NCBI GenBank assembly: GCA_002704685.1
Contig: PAHD01000008.1
Span: 1-22,855, forward strand
Length of the DNA: 22,855 bases
From: Fidelibacterota bacterium
Lineage (GTDB): Bacteria; Fidelibacterota; Marinisomatia; SCGC-AAA003-L08; D37C17
Direction of reading: 5' to 3'
Positions 1-7,865 of the stretch are shown piece by piece (the first letter of the stretch is position 1; every line of letters starts with the position of its first letter). Below the pieces are notes generated by a model. The model ran no database searches. It had not been told where the DNA came from and saw nothing but the letters and a program-made list of their open reading frames with translations. The position numbers and the translations under genes were made by a program.

Positions 1-143
1 TCAAAAATTGGGATTTTACCATTTTTTAAACCATTGATTTTTTTACTATCAATATCTAAACATGTTACTTTATTTCCAGTGTAAGCAAAGCAAGCACCTG
101 TAACTAAACCAACATATCCTGTTCCTATAATTAGTATTTTCAT
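1..143 (-). CDS. ugd: UDP-glucose 6-dehydrogenase, N-terminal part (runs off left edge)
   Basis: The 47 residues visible from the ATG at 143 begin with a Rossmann dinucleotide fold: GTGYVGLVTGACFA (residues 7-20), followed by an acidic end of strand beta-2 (CLDID) and the KIPIF stretch that normally precedes EPGL in UDP-glucose dehydrogenases. The family oxidises UDP-glucose twice with NAD+ to UDP-glucuronate in the cytoplasm, feeding uronic acids into surface polysaccharides. The catalytic Cys and the substrate domain lie outside the window. No Shine-Dalgarno motif precedes the ATG. The gene diverges from the gene at 234, so it has its own promoter, separate from the long minus-strand operon, but its product would supply the same polymer. 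A related UDP-sugar dehydrogenase with a GTGYVGLV motif cannot be fully excluded from the N-terminus alone. Confidence 0.85.
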   Translation of the reverse strand, partial: MKILIIGTGYVGLVTGACFAYTGNKVTCLDIDSKKINGLKNGKIPIF

Positions 144-158
144 TTAAAAAATAAATAA

Positions 159-189
159 TTGACTTATATGTATATATTCTATGTATATT
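159..189 (+). promoter_or_regulatory. Possible sigma70-type promoter for the gene at 234
   Basis: A TTGACT hexamer (159-164, five of six to the -35 consensus) is followed after 19 bases by TATATT (184-189, five of six to the -10 consensus). The spacer is longer than the preferred 17, and the AT-richness makes chance matches common. It lies in the 90-base divergent gap, 45 bases upstream of the start codon. Confidence 0.35.
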
Positions 190-190
190 A

Positions 191-201
191 ACCTTTAAGG
201 T
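191..201. promoter_or_regulatory. Perfect 11-bp palindrome ACCTTTAAGGT, operator-like
   Basis: Two 5-bp arms (ACCTT and AAGGT) flank a single T. It sits directly downstream of the candidate -10, about where transcription of the gene at 234 would start. That is a typical operator position. No repressor gene is visible, so a role is only inference; such a short palindrome could be chance. Confidence 0.2.
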
Positions 202-233
202 ATAGTTAATTTAACAATTTATAAGGAAATTAT

Positions 234-938
234 ATGAAAAAGTTTTCACTACTGTTCTTAGCCTTTACTTCAGCTATAATTATAGGATCTGAAGAAGAAG
301 ATCAAAGATTTTTGGAAAAAAATGGAACAATTTATAAAATAAATGGCTCATCGCTTCATTTAACACCTACAGAGGAAAATCAAAAAGTAAGCAAGTCTTT
401 AGATGAAATGGAAAGTCCATCAAATTTAGTAAAAGAAAGTAATTTAGATGAAAAAGATGAATCTAAATGTGAATGCGATATGACTATCTCAATGGGAACT
501 TTAACAGCATTAGGTGATGATGCAGATGATTATGATCCAGGAACATCACTAAGTGTTAAATTTCCTACAAAATATAATTTTAATTTATTTGGGAAAGATT
601 TTAATATTTCCGCTGAAGTTAATTTATCAAATTTAGCAGGAATTAATGGAGATGATAATAACATAAAAGCTGGTATTGCCCATTTTCATACGGATTTTGA
701 TTTACCAGTAAATTTAACATTTGGACTTGGAGTAGCGCACTTAGATCAATCAGGTGGATTAACAGGAACTGGGGTATTGGATATAACTTACACTCTACCA
801 TTATTAGAAAATGATTTAAGCTTAGGATTTAGATATCAAAAGTTCGTTGATGTATTGAAAGAAGATCCGTTCTTAGATTTTAGTTTATTAGATACATATA
901 GTTTTAATCTAAACTATAGTAAAACTCTTAATTTCTAA
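234..938 (+). CDS. Secreted, probably outer-membrane beta-barrel protein of unknown function
   Basis: The 234-residue protein opens with MKKFSLLFLAFTSAIIIGS, a short basic and hydrophobic Sec signal peptide. A polar, Glu/Lys/Ser-rich linker (about residues 20-78) with a CEC motif near residues 79-81 follows. From about residue 82 to the end there are alternating polar/hydrophobic strands separated by Gly/Asp/Asn-rich turns, ending in YSKTLNF. A C-terminal Phe on an amphipathic strand is the usual recognition signal for outer-membrane barrel insertion. The number of strands suggests a small barrel of roughly eight. I do not recognise the family. A good Shine-Dalgarno (AAGGAA, 223-228) sits five bases before the ATG. 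It is a monocistronic unit between a divergent dehydrogenase and its own terminator, and need not belong to the polysaccharide locus. Confidence 0.7.
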   Translation: MKKFSLLFLAFTSAIIIGSEEEDQRFLEKNGTIYKINGSSLHLTPTEENQKVSKSLDEMESPSNLVKESNLDEKDESKCECDMTISMGTLTALGDDADDYDPGTSLSVKFPTKYNFNLFGKDFNISAEVNLSNLAGINGDDNNIKAGIAHFHTDFDLPVNLTFGLGVAHLDQSGGLTGTGVLDITYTLPLLENDLSLGFRYQKFVDVLKEDPFLDFSLLDTYSFNLNYSKTLNF

Positions 939-961
939 ATAAATATTAATTAAAAAATATT

Positions 962-991
962 AAAAGAGCATCTATTAGATGCTCTTTTTTT
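962..991 (+). terminator. Strong intrinsic terminator after the gene at 234
   Basis: AGAGCATCT (965-973), a three-base loop ATT, and AGATGCTCT (977-985) form a perfect 9-bp stem, extendable by three A-T pairs. A run of seven T (985-991) follows on the plus strand. It lies 24 bases past the stop codon and is one of the few G+C-containing hairpins in the window. Confidence 0.88.
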
Positions 992-1001
992 ATATTAAAA
1001 A

Positions 1002-1406
1002 ATGGATAAAGAACAAAAAATTGGATTTACATGCAGCTGTTTCGATTTGCTACATGCTGGTCACATTCTTATGTTGAAGGATGCAAAAAAACAATGCGAT
1101 TACTTAATAGTTGGATTGCAAACAGATCCAACTTTAGATAGACCAAATGAAAAAAACAAACCTATACAGTCTTTAAAAGAAAGAAAAATTCAACTTGAAG
1201 CAGTTAAGTATATAGATAAAATTATAATCTATAGTACTGAAAGAGACTTGTACAATTTGCTATTGAAATTAAAACCAGATATCAGAATTTTAGGTGATGA
1301 TTATAAAAATAAAAAGTTTACAGGATATGATTTGAATATTAAAATTTATTATCATTCCAGAAATCATAATTACTCATCAACTAACTTAAAAAAAGCATTA
1401 ATTTAG
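1002..1406 (+). CDS. Small cytidylyltransferase-like nucleotidyltransferase
   Basis: This 134-residue protein belongs to the cytidylyltransferase-like superfamily (glycerol-3-phosphate cytidylyltransferase / TagD type). GFTCSCFDLLHAGH (residues 8-21) carries the HxGH nucleotide-binding signature, DPTLDRPNEKNKP is the usual loop after the second strand, and ILGDDY with a C-terminal SRNHNYSSTNL corresponds to the RxxxxSTTxL-type phosphate-binding end. These enzymes transfer CMP or AMP from the nucleotide to a phosphorylated polyol, sugar or lipid precursor; the substrate cannot be told here. The length is normal for the family. The ATG lies only ten bases beyond the T-run of the preceding terminator, with no Shine-Dalgarno motif, so its mRNA is either leaderless or comes from terminator read-through. 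It converges on galE, 12 bases away, and is not part of the minus-strand operon. Confidence 0.82.
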   Translation: MDKEQKIGFTCSCFDLLHAGHILMLKDAKKQCDYLIVGLQTDPTLDRPNEKNKPIQSLKERKIQLEAVKYIDKIIIYSTERDLYNLLLKLKPDIRILGDDYKNKKFTGYDLNIKIYYHSRNHNYSSTNLKKALI

Positions 1407-1418
1407 GCTAAAATTAAT
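1388..1418 (-). terminator. Possible AT-rich intrinsic terminator of the long minus-strand operon
   Basis: Read on the minus strand, ATTAATTTTAG (1418-1408) pairs with CTAAATTAAT (1406-1397), with one bulged base and a very short loop, and is followed by a run of seven T (1394-1388). It starts immediately after the galE stop codon and lies within the 3' end of the convergent plus-strand gene. The stem is almost all A-T, so it would be weak; the position and T-run are what support it. Confidence 0.4.
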
Positions 1419-2384
1419 TTACTTATAAATTTCCCATGTAGATTTAATGATTGTGTTTAAATCTGAATGCTTTGGTTTCCATCCTAATAACTCTTCAGCC
1501 TTAATAGATTTTGAGTAAAGCTTACTAGGGTCACCATACCTTCTTCCAATAACCTGATAATTAATTTTTTTTCTAGAAATCTTTTGGGTTTTGTTAATTA
1601 CATCCATTACTGAAAATGATTTGCCTGTAGCCAAATTTACAATTAAGCTATTTCCATTTTTCCTCAAATAATTTAAAGCAAGTTCATGTGCAGATGCTAA
1701 ATCATTAACATGGATATAATCTCTCAAACATGTACCATCTAATGTATCATAATCATTTCCATATACTTCAATTTTTTTTCTTTGACCACATGCAACTTCC
1801 ATTACAATTGGAATTAAATTTGCTGGGTTTTTTTCCTTACATTTTATTCTACCAAATATATCATATCCGGCTGCATTAAAATACCTTAGGCATGAAATAT
1901 TTAAATTTGCAATTTTATTAAACCAAATTAAATTTCTTTCTATGCATAATTTAGTATAACCATAATAATTTATAGGGTTCACTGGATGTGATTCATCTAA
2001 AGGTAAATATTCTGGATTTCCATAAACTGCTGCACTTGAAGAAAAAATAAAGTTTTGAATATTATTTTTAATACATAGATTTATTAAATCTAAACTACCT
2101 ATTATATTATGCTTGGCATATTTCTCAGGAGACTCCATAGATTCTCCTGCATTTTTCAATGCAGCAAGGTGAATAACTGTATCAATATTCTTTAAAGCTT
2201 TATCTAATTTTAAATGATCAAATATACTACCATGAATAAAACTAGATCTTGAATCAATATTATCTTCAAAACCAGTGGATAAATTATCAAAGACAACTGT
2301 ATTATAACCTTTATCATTTAGTTGATGAGTAATGTGAGATCCTATATATCCAGCTCCACCAATAATCAATATTTTCTTACTCAT
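1419..2384 (-). CDS. galE: UDP-glucose/UDP-GlcNAc 4-epimerase
   Basis: This is a 321-residue extended SDR epimerase. It has GGAGYIGSH (residues 9-17) for NAD+, SSSAAVYG (115-122) with the catalytic Ser, YGYTK (141-145) with the YxxxK Tyr/Lys pair, YFNAAGYD near 168-175 and the GalE signature DGTCLRDYIHVNDLA (about 216-230). It interconverts UDP-Glc/UDP-Gal and, in many homologues, UDP-GlcNAc/UDP-GalNAc in the cytoplasm. In a gapless comparison of the C-terminal RRxGD...KA segment with E. coli GalE, as I recall it, the substrate-gating Tyr299 is replaced by Leu289, which would allow N-acetylated substrates. It is the last gene of the operon, three bases after the stop of the phosphoglycosyl transferase gene. 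An AAGG Shine-Dalgarno motif precedes the ATG. A 4-epimerase of a related substrate is the main alternative. Confidence 0.93.
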   Translation of the reverse strand: MSKKILIIGGAGYIGSHITHQLNDKGYNTVVFDNLSTGFEDNIDSRSSFIHGSIFDHLKLDKALKNIDTVIHLAALKNAGESMESPEKYAKHNIIGSLDLINLCIKNNIQNFIFSSSAAVYGNPEYLPLDESHPVNPINYYGYTKLCIERNLIWFNKIANLNISCLRYFNAAGYDIFGRIKCKEKNPANLIPIVMEVACGQRKKIEVYGNDYDTLDGTCLRDYIHVNDLASAHELALNYLRKNGNSLIVNLATGKSFSVMDVINKTQKISRKKINYQVIGRRYGDPSKLYSKSIKAEELLGWKPKHSDLNTIIKSTWEIYK

Positions 2385-2387
2385 TAA

Positions 2388-2972
2388 TTACCTTGAACCG
2401 AAACCAAACAAAATGACGGATATTGATTTAAATAGAATGTAAATATCATTCAAGATTGAAATATCATTTATATATTCTAAATCATATTTTAATTTATGCT
2501 TAACTTCATCAACCTCACCAGATGTGTAACCCACTTTTATTTGAGCTAAACCAGTTATACCAGGCTTGACATTATGTCTTTTCATATATTTAGGAATTTC
2601 TTTAGATAATTTCTTAACAAACTTTTCTTGCTCTGGTCTAGGTCCTACTATACTCATGTTGCCTATTAAGACATTAATAAATTGAGGAAACTCATCCAAT
2701 CTATGCTTTCTTAAAAATTTCCCTAATTTCGTTATTCTCACATCATTTTCTGTAGTTGTAACTGCGTTATCACCTACATTCATATTAATCAACATTGTTC
2801 TAAATTTATACATTCTAAACAAGATTCCATTTTTGCCTACTCGTTGCTGAACGTAAAATGCATTATATTTTGGCTGACTAATTTTTATGAAACAAAAAAT
2901 TAATACTATAATTAAAATAATTACTGGTGAAAATAAAAAAATAAAAAATAAATCAAAAAATCTTTTATTCAT
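2388..2972 (-). CDS. Undecaprenyl-phosphate sugar phosphotransferase (initiating, PglC-like)
   Basis: At 194 residues this is the minimal monotopic phosphoglycosyl transferase (bacterial sugar transferase family). One N-terminal hydrophobic segment (about residues 6-30, with the Ser-Pro break typical of the re-entrant helix) anchors it in the inner membrane. KFRTM (56-60), LRKHRLDEFPQ (87-97, with the Asp93-Glu94 catalytic dyad), IVGPRPE (108-114) and KPGITGLAQ (136-144) are diagnostic. It transfers a sugar-1-phosphate from a UDP-sugar to undecaprenyl phosphate, the first membrane step of repeat-unit assembly. It lacks the extra transmembrane helices and CoA-binding-like domain of long WbaP/WcaJ enzymes. 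Small members often use a HexNAc or diNAcBac sugar, but the substrate cannot be read here. It sits between a WbuB-like glycosyltransferase and galE, which could supply the second sugar and the donor. Confidence 0.92.
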   Translation of the reverse strand: MNKRFFDLFFIFLFSPVIILIIVLIFCFIKISQPKYNAFYVQQRVGKNGILFRMYKFRTMLINMNVGDNAVTTTENDVRITKLGKFLRKHRLDEFPQFINVLIGNMSIVGPRPEQEKFVKKLSKEIPKYMKRHNVKPGITGLAQIKVGYTSGEVDEVKHKLKYDLEYINDISILNDIYILFKSISVILFGFGSR

Positions 2973-2984
2973 AAATATAACAAT

Positions 2985-4172
2985 TCAAGCTTTATTAATA
3001 AAAATTAACAGGTCGTCTAATTGATTAGAAAAATCAAACTTTTTTTTATTCAATTCATTTAATTTTTCTGATATCAAATTTAATTCACTTTTTCTAATAT
3101 TCTTTAAATTTTTTAAAATATTGTTTAAAGAACTAAAATCTTTTGGATTTACTATCCATCCAATTTTATTTTTTATTATCAAATTAGAGGCACTACCTTT
3201 TCCAATATATATGATTGGTATTCCAATATTAATTAAATCATAAATTTTAGAAGGAAAAGCTCCGAATACTTCAGATGTCAAAGAGACTAAACCAAAATTA
3301 TATTTTTTCATTTCTTTATATATTTGTTTTTTACCCACTGAACCATGGTAAAATATATTTTTTTTATTTTTACTAATGTTTAAAATACTTTCTGATTCAC
3401 CTCCAGCTCCATAAATATGAAACTCTACATTTATTTTTTCAAAATTAATTTTACTGCAAATTTCGTAAATTCCCTGTGCATAACCCAGCAAACCAGCATA
3501 AAATATTTTAGGATTATTAATAATTTTATTTTCTTTTTTAAAATCAACAATTTTATATGGCAAATTTCTATAAATGAAACTATTTAAATTATAATTATCA
3601 ATCAAATATTTTTTTATATCTGATGACTGAACAATTATTTTATCAGAATTACTATAATTAAAATTTTCTATTTTTTTTAGAATTGAATAAAAAAAACCTT
3701 TTTTTAGATATCCTAATTCTAAGCCTGATAATGGCCAAATGTCTGAAATATTTAATATAATTTTTTTATTGAATATCTTCTTGCATACAAAAATAAAAAC
3801 AAAAGTTGAAATTAGAGGATGTCCTTGAACAATATTAATATTAGCTTTTAAAAAGTAAAATCTTGGAAAATAAAATAATAAACTTACAGAGTAAGATAAC
3901 ATAGAAAATAATCTTAAAAAAATATTTTTGGATTTAGAAGGATAAATCCACAATCTATGAATATTAATGCCTTTAATAATTTCCTTAATAAAGAATTTAT
4001 TTTTATAGCCATTATATACTTCTCCAAGTGGATAATTAGGCATAGCAGTAATTATTGTTACTTTGTAATTTTTTTCTTTTAAAGCTAACGCTAAATTTTC
4101 AATTCTATATGATGCAGCACCTTTTTCAGGAGGATAGTAATTGGAAAAAATATTAATATAATTATTTTTCAT
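2985..4172 (-). CDS. WbuB-like GT4 glycosyltransferase
   Basis: This is a 395-residue GT-B enzyme. The N-terminal acceptor domain opens with IFSNYYPPEKGAASYRIENLA (about residues 8-28), followed by VTIITAMPNYPLG. That combination is characteristic of the WbuB group of GT4, whose studied member transfers N-acetyl-fucosamine in O-antigen assembly. The donor half contains FYAGLLGYAQG (about 225-235) and the FGAFPSKIYDLINIGIPIIY stretch, in which the usual E-x7-E motif is replaced by the WbuB-type version. A hydrophobic patch near residues 90-130 probably sits against the inner membrane. The start overlaps the 3' end of the WecB gene by 11 bases, so translation is likely coupled. The actual sugar is not determined; the adjoining 2-epimerase suggests a 2-acetamido sugar. 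Confidence 0.85.
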   Translation of the reverse strand: MKNNYINIFSNYYPPEKGAASYRIENLALALKEKNYKVTIITAMPNYPLGEVYNGYKNKFFIKEIIKGINIHRLWIYPSKSKNIFLRLFSMLSYSVSLLFYFPRFYFLKANINIVQGHPLISTFVFIFVCKKIFNKKIILNISDIWPLSGLELGYLKKGFFYSILKKIENFNYSNSDKIIVQSSDIKKYLIDNYNLNSFIYRNLPYKIVDFKKENKIINNPKIFYAGLLGYAQGIYEICSKINFEKINVEFHIYGAGGESESILNISKNKKNIFYHGSVGKKQIYKEMKKYNFGLVSLTSEVFGAFPSKIYDLINIGIPIIYIGKGSASNLIIKNKIGWIVNPKDFSSLNNILKNLKNIRKSELNLISEKLNELNKKKFDFSNQLDDLLIFINKA

Positions 4173-5256
4173 TTAAAGAAATTAAATGATTTATTATTCT
4201 ATATGATGATTTGCCATCCCAAAGCTCTGGAGTAGAACCTTTTTTCCAATTATGAGTTAACACCTTATTTAATGATAAAATTATTTTTTTTTGATTAGTT
4301 CCTACAAGCTCATTCGTACCATATTTAACTGTTTCAGGTCTTTCTGTATTTTCTCTTAATGTTATACATGGAATATTCATTACCGTTGTTTCTTCAGTTA
4401 TCCCTCCAGAATCTGTCAAAATACATAAAGAATTTTTTACCAAATAATTAAATTCAAGGTATGACATAGGATTAATTTGATAAATATTTTTTAAATTAAT
4501 TTTACTTTTATTCAAAACTTTTTTAGTTCTTGGATGTGCTGGAAACAGAACTTTTAAATTATTAACATTATTATTAATTACTTTTAAAACTGATAATAAT
4601 TTTTTTTCATCATCAACATTTGAGGGTCTATGTAAAGTTAAAACAAAATATTTCTTTTTACTTAAACATAGTTTATTAAAAATTAAAGGTTTTTTTAAAT
4701 GGGGTAGTTGACTCAGTAATGTATCAATCATTACATTTCCAACAAAAAAAATCTTACTTTTTCTTACACCTAAATTTTTTAGATTCATATTTGCTGTTTC
4801 AGATGTTGTAAAATAATAATCGCTTATAGAATCTGTAACTATACGATTAATTTCCTCAGGCATGTCAGAATCAAATGATCTAATTCCTGCTTCAACATGA
4901 GCAACTTTTATTTTTTCTTTTTTTGCTACTATAGCACATGCCATAGTTGAATTTACATCACCAACAACTAAACAAACATCTGGCCTAGCTTTTTTAATAA
5001 TTTGTTCATAACCAACCATAATATCTGCAGTTTGTTTTGCATGAGTTGAAGAACCTACATCAAGATTTACATTAGGCTTAGGTATTGATAATTGATTAAA
5101 AAAAATATTAGACATTTCATCATCATAATGTTGTCCAGTATGAATTAGCCTGTAAGATAAATTTGTTTTCTTTTTTTTAATTAAATTTATCTGGTTAATT
5201 ATTGGTGCAATTTTGATAAAATTTGGCCTTGCCCCTGCAATGATATCAATCTTCAT
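4162..5256 (-). CDS. wecB: UDP-N-acetylglucosamine 2-epimerase (non-hydrolysing)
   Basis: The 364 residues match the family length. Key motifs are GARPNFIK (residues 8-15), HTGQHYDDEMS (39-49), VVGDVNST (97-104, with Asp100), HVEAGIRSFDSDMPEEINR (120-138, with the catalytic acids), LTLHRPSN (about 205-212) and LTDSGGITEET near 280-290. It converts UDP-GlcNAc to UDP-ManNAc in the cytoplasm. Close relatives (WbpI, FnlC/WbjD) epimerise C2 of further modified UDP-HexNAc derivatives, and the neighbours (a TviB-type dehydrogenase and an aminotransferase elsewhere in the operon, a WbuB-like transferase next door) make such a variant substrate possible. The start overlaps the end of the heparinase-like gene by 11 bases and the stop overlaps the next start by 11 bases, indicating translational coupling. 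Confidence 0.9.
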   Translation of the reverse strand: MKIDIIAGARPNFIKIAPIINQINLIKKKKTNLSYRLIHTGQHYDDEMSNIFFNQLSIPKPNVNLDVGSSTHAKQTADIMVGYEQIIKKARPDVCLVVGDVNSTMACAIVAKKEKIKVAHVEAGIRSFDSDMPEEINRIVTDSISDYYFTTSETANMNLKNLGVRKSKIFFVGNVMIDTLLSQLPHLKKPLIFNKLCLSKKKYFVLTLHRPSNVDDEKKLLSVLKVINNNVNNLKVLFPAHPRTKKVLNKSKINLKNIYQINPMSYLEFNYLVKNSLCILTDSGGITEETTVMNIPCITLRENTERPETVKYGTNELVGTNQKKIILSLNKVLTHNWKKGSTPELWDGKSSYRIINHLISLNEK

Positions 5257-6820
5257 ATTTAATTTCTATTTTTGACCTTCTATTTGTATTTAAAATAATT
5301 TTTTTTGAGGAAGTATATTTATTGAAACCGATTGGAAAATTATATTCTTCAACTTTAAAATTATTACAACCTTCAAAATTTATAATTAATTCCTCATTAA
5401 CTCTAATACTATTATTCAATAGTTGAATTTTACATTTGGGATGAAAATGTAAAAATGATTCTATTCTTGTATTATTTGTAATACCTTGAATAAAATCTTG
5501 AATTATAAATTTTTGTCTTAGCATTGAAAATTTTCTTTCATGCACTAGACCATATTTCTTGTATCCATCGTGACTAGCTTTAATACAATATTCTTCTTCC
5601 ACTAAATCTATTATATTAGCTCTATCTGCTATTCTAAAAGCACCCCATATTTCAGAAGAGTTTTTACCATTTAATTTAATAGTATTATGAAAATTTGTAG
5701 ACCTTTCAATTTCTCTAATGTTATTATTTTCATATGTTGATATTCCAGGATCAACTATTATTGGATTAGAATTATAAATTAATTCAAAATTAAAAGTATC
5801 AGCATGTGCATGACCGGGAATATAGCTGGCCCCAATTTGACCAACATCAATCAAAATTTGAAATTTATCTTGATTCCACCTTCTATATCCAGATTTTTTA
5901 AGATTAATTTTTTTCCATTTTATGTTTAATTTTTTAGAATATTCAAAAAAATCATGTGTTTTCCTAAGCTGATTTCTTGCAGAATCATTTAAAGCTGGAA
6001 GGCTACCATCAGAATATGCAATGGATTCATTCCAACTAAGCATTAAAGCTGCTTTTTCAAGCAAAAAATCTTTTAAAAGTCTATCTTTTTTCCAAGATTC
6101 ATTATTTGATATTAAATCAATGCAATTCAATATTTTTATTAAAAGAATTTGGTGATACATTGTACTAAGCTCAAAATGAGCACCATCAGATAAAATTTGC
6201 TCTTGAAGCTCTGAAAATAAAATTTTTCTTGAAAGATTATATAATTTTTCACTTTTCAAATAATATGAGCAAAATAGTATTGCAAAAGAATTTTCTAAAA
6301 CATGGTTCCCCATTAGATGATATTCAATATTGTTGTATAGATATTTAGAATCCTTAACAATAGTATCATTTATATTGGAATCATTAATACTATGTTTAGA
6401 TAAAAAGTTAATCCAATTTATTAATCTTAAAGAAGTTGGATATGGTTCTTTATTATTTTTATTTTTTTTATAAAAATTAATGTAATCATTTATTAAATCT
6501 AATCCATAATTTTGATCAATGTCATTTAAATAATTAAAATACTTTAAATTATAATTCCACAATTTCCCATAACCTAAAAAATTCCAATTTATTACATCAA
6601 ATTTTTTGCTTTGATTTAAAAAAGTAAACTCATTATTATTTAACTTAGAATTTTTATTAACTATAAATTGATTAATTTTTATAAACTTTATTGATTTGTA
6701 AGTTAAATTAAAATCTAGAAATATTTTTTTTGAAAAAAAGTAATAAATTCTATAGAATATTTGTTTGAACTTCAAATACTTTATAGTTTTAAAAAATAAA
6801 CTAATTTTTTTTATTTTCAT
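5246..6820 (-). CDS. Heparinase II/III-type polysaccharide lyase
   Basis: This 524-residue protein has the two-part heparinase II/III architecture: an N-terminal alpha-helical toroid (about residues 70-310) and a C-terminal beta-sheet domain (about 315-520). In the toroid, MGNH (170-173) and ELSTMYHQ (217-224) place an Asn-His pair and a Tyr where PL12/15/17/21 lyases keep catalytic residues. GHAHADTFNFEL (336-347) carries the conserved catalytic His, and STNFHNTI (374-381) is another signature. Active-site residues therefore look intact. Such enzymes cleave uronic-acid-containing polysaccharides by beta-elimination. No clear signal peptide is present; the N-terminus is basic with short hydrophobic patches. 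It overlaps both neighbours (20 and 11 bases) in a row with a propeller protein and a sulfotransferase. Inferred role: trimming, release or quality control of the polymer made here. Confidence 0.85.
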   Translation of the reverse strand: MKIKKISLFFKTIKYLKFKQIFYRIYYFFSKKIFLDFNLTYKSIKFIKINQFIVNKNSKLNNNEFTFLNQSKKFDVINWNFLGYGKLWNYNLKYFNYLNDIDQNYGLDLINDYINFYKKNKNNKEPYPTSLRLINWINFLSKHSINDSNINDTIVKDSKYLYNNIEYHLMGNHVLENSFAILFCSYYLKSEKLYNLSRKILFSELQEQILSDGAHFELSTMYHQILLIKILNCIDLISNNESWKKDRLLKDFLLEKAALMLSWNESIAYSDGSLPALNDSARNQLRKTHDFFEYSKKLNIKWKKINLKKSGYRRWNQDKFQILIDVGQIGASYIPGHAHADTFNFELIYNSNPIIVDPGISTYENNNIREIERSTNFHNTIKLNGKNSSEIWGAFRIADRANIIDLVEEEYCIKASHDGYKKYGLVHERKFSMLRQKFIIQDFIQGITNNTRIESFLHFHPKCKIQLLNNSIRVNEELIINFEGCNNFKVEEYNFPIGFNKYTSSKKIILNTNRRSKIEIKYED

Positions 6821-7865
6821 TTAATATTTTTTTAATATCTTTAATTTTCCAGATCATCATACAATTTGAAAAACCTTTTAAAGATCTTCCATAACCTATT
6901 ACATTTAGCATACCTTTGCCCTTACAAAATTCTACCTCAGGATATCTGAAATATTTTTGAATAAAACTTGGTAAAATATTTTTTTTAAAAACTGAAATTT
7001 TTATCCATTTTTCGCAGTCTAGACTAGCATAAATATAAACATTACTTGTATCATTAATTTTACTTGGTTCAGGTACAGTTGAAATTAGAAATAAATCGTT
7101 TATCTTAATTAGATTAAAAATACTATTTTCTATAAAACAAATTTTTTTCATTGTACCAGTTTTAAAAGAATATTTATAAATATAATTTTTTTGGACAGGA
7201 CTATCCATTGGAATAATTAAATCATTTTTATTAATAAAAATATCAACAGCTCTACTACTTTGACCCTTATTTACAATTTTTTTTAAAGTCTTAAAGTTAT
7301 CTGATGTAAACCATAAACCCGATTCATTATTAGAATCTCCAGTAAGAACCCATATACCTTTTCGATATTTATCATACTTTAAATTATGAATATGCCTTAT
7401 AGAACCAGGATTAAATTTATATACTTCAAACCAATCTTTACCATTTTTAGAAGAAAAAACTTTAACACTAGATCTATTTTTATTTGAAAAATATTCACCA
7501 AAATAGATTTTTTCATTTGGACAAATTAGAAGGTTTAAAGGTCTACTTCCTTTAAAACTCGTAAAAACAGTTTTCATTTTTTTTTGATTTTTAGATTTAA
7601 ATAAAATTTTATTCTTATGGATACCAATCAAACCATTTTTATAAGGTTTTACAGATCTAAAGCCATATCTAAAAGTTTTAGATAAAAAGTGGATTCTACT
7701 TATAAATTGTTTTATTGAATTATCTTGAAAGTAAGCTACTAAATTATTTTTATTATTTTCAAAAAGTTCAGATTCAAAGATATAATTTCCTCTTGAAAAT
7801 ATTAATTTACCAGCTTTAAAAAATAGTGGTTTAAGACCTTTTTTTATTTCAGGTTTAACTAGCAT
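6801..7865 (-). CDS. Asp-box (BNR-like) beta-propeller protein, function unknown
   Basis: I do not recognise a named family for these 354 residues. Several repeats end in degenerate Asp-box turns: SSKNGKDW (138-145), TSDNFKTL (187-194) and ASLDCEKW (280-287). Each is preceded by a short hydrophobic beta-strand, as in sialidase-like six- or seven-bladed propellers. A conserved-looking core, SIRHIHNLKYDKY (155-167), then VLTGD (173-177) and later RAVDIF and DSPVQKNYIY, may form the functional face. No signal peptide or membrane segment is seen, so a cytoplasmic location is predicted. The start overlaps the sulfotransferase gene by 7 bases and the end overlaps the lyase gene by 20, so the three are probably made together. 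It could bind or modify a glycan or a lipid-linked intermediate; catalytic sialidase residues are not recognisable. Confidence 0.6.
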   Translation of the reverse strand: MLVKPEIKKGLKPLFFKAGKLIFSRGNYIFESELFENNKNNLVAYFQDNSIKQFISRIHFLSKTFRYGFRSVKPYKNGLIGIHKNKILFKSKNQKKMKTVFTSFKGSRPLNLLICPNEKIYFGEYFSNKNRSSVKVFSSKNGKDWFEVYKFNPGSIRHIHNLKYDKYRKGIWVLTGDSNNESGLWFTSDNFKTLKKIVNKGQSSRAVDIFINKNDLIIPMDSPVQKNYIYKYSFKTGTMKKICFIENSIFNLIKINDLFLISTVPEPSKINDTSNVYIYASLDCEKWIKISVFKKNILPSFIQKYFRYPEVEFCKGKGMLNVIGYGRSLKGFSNCMMIWKIKDIKKILNENKKN

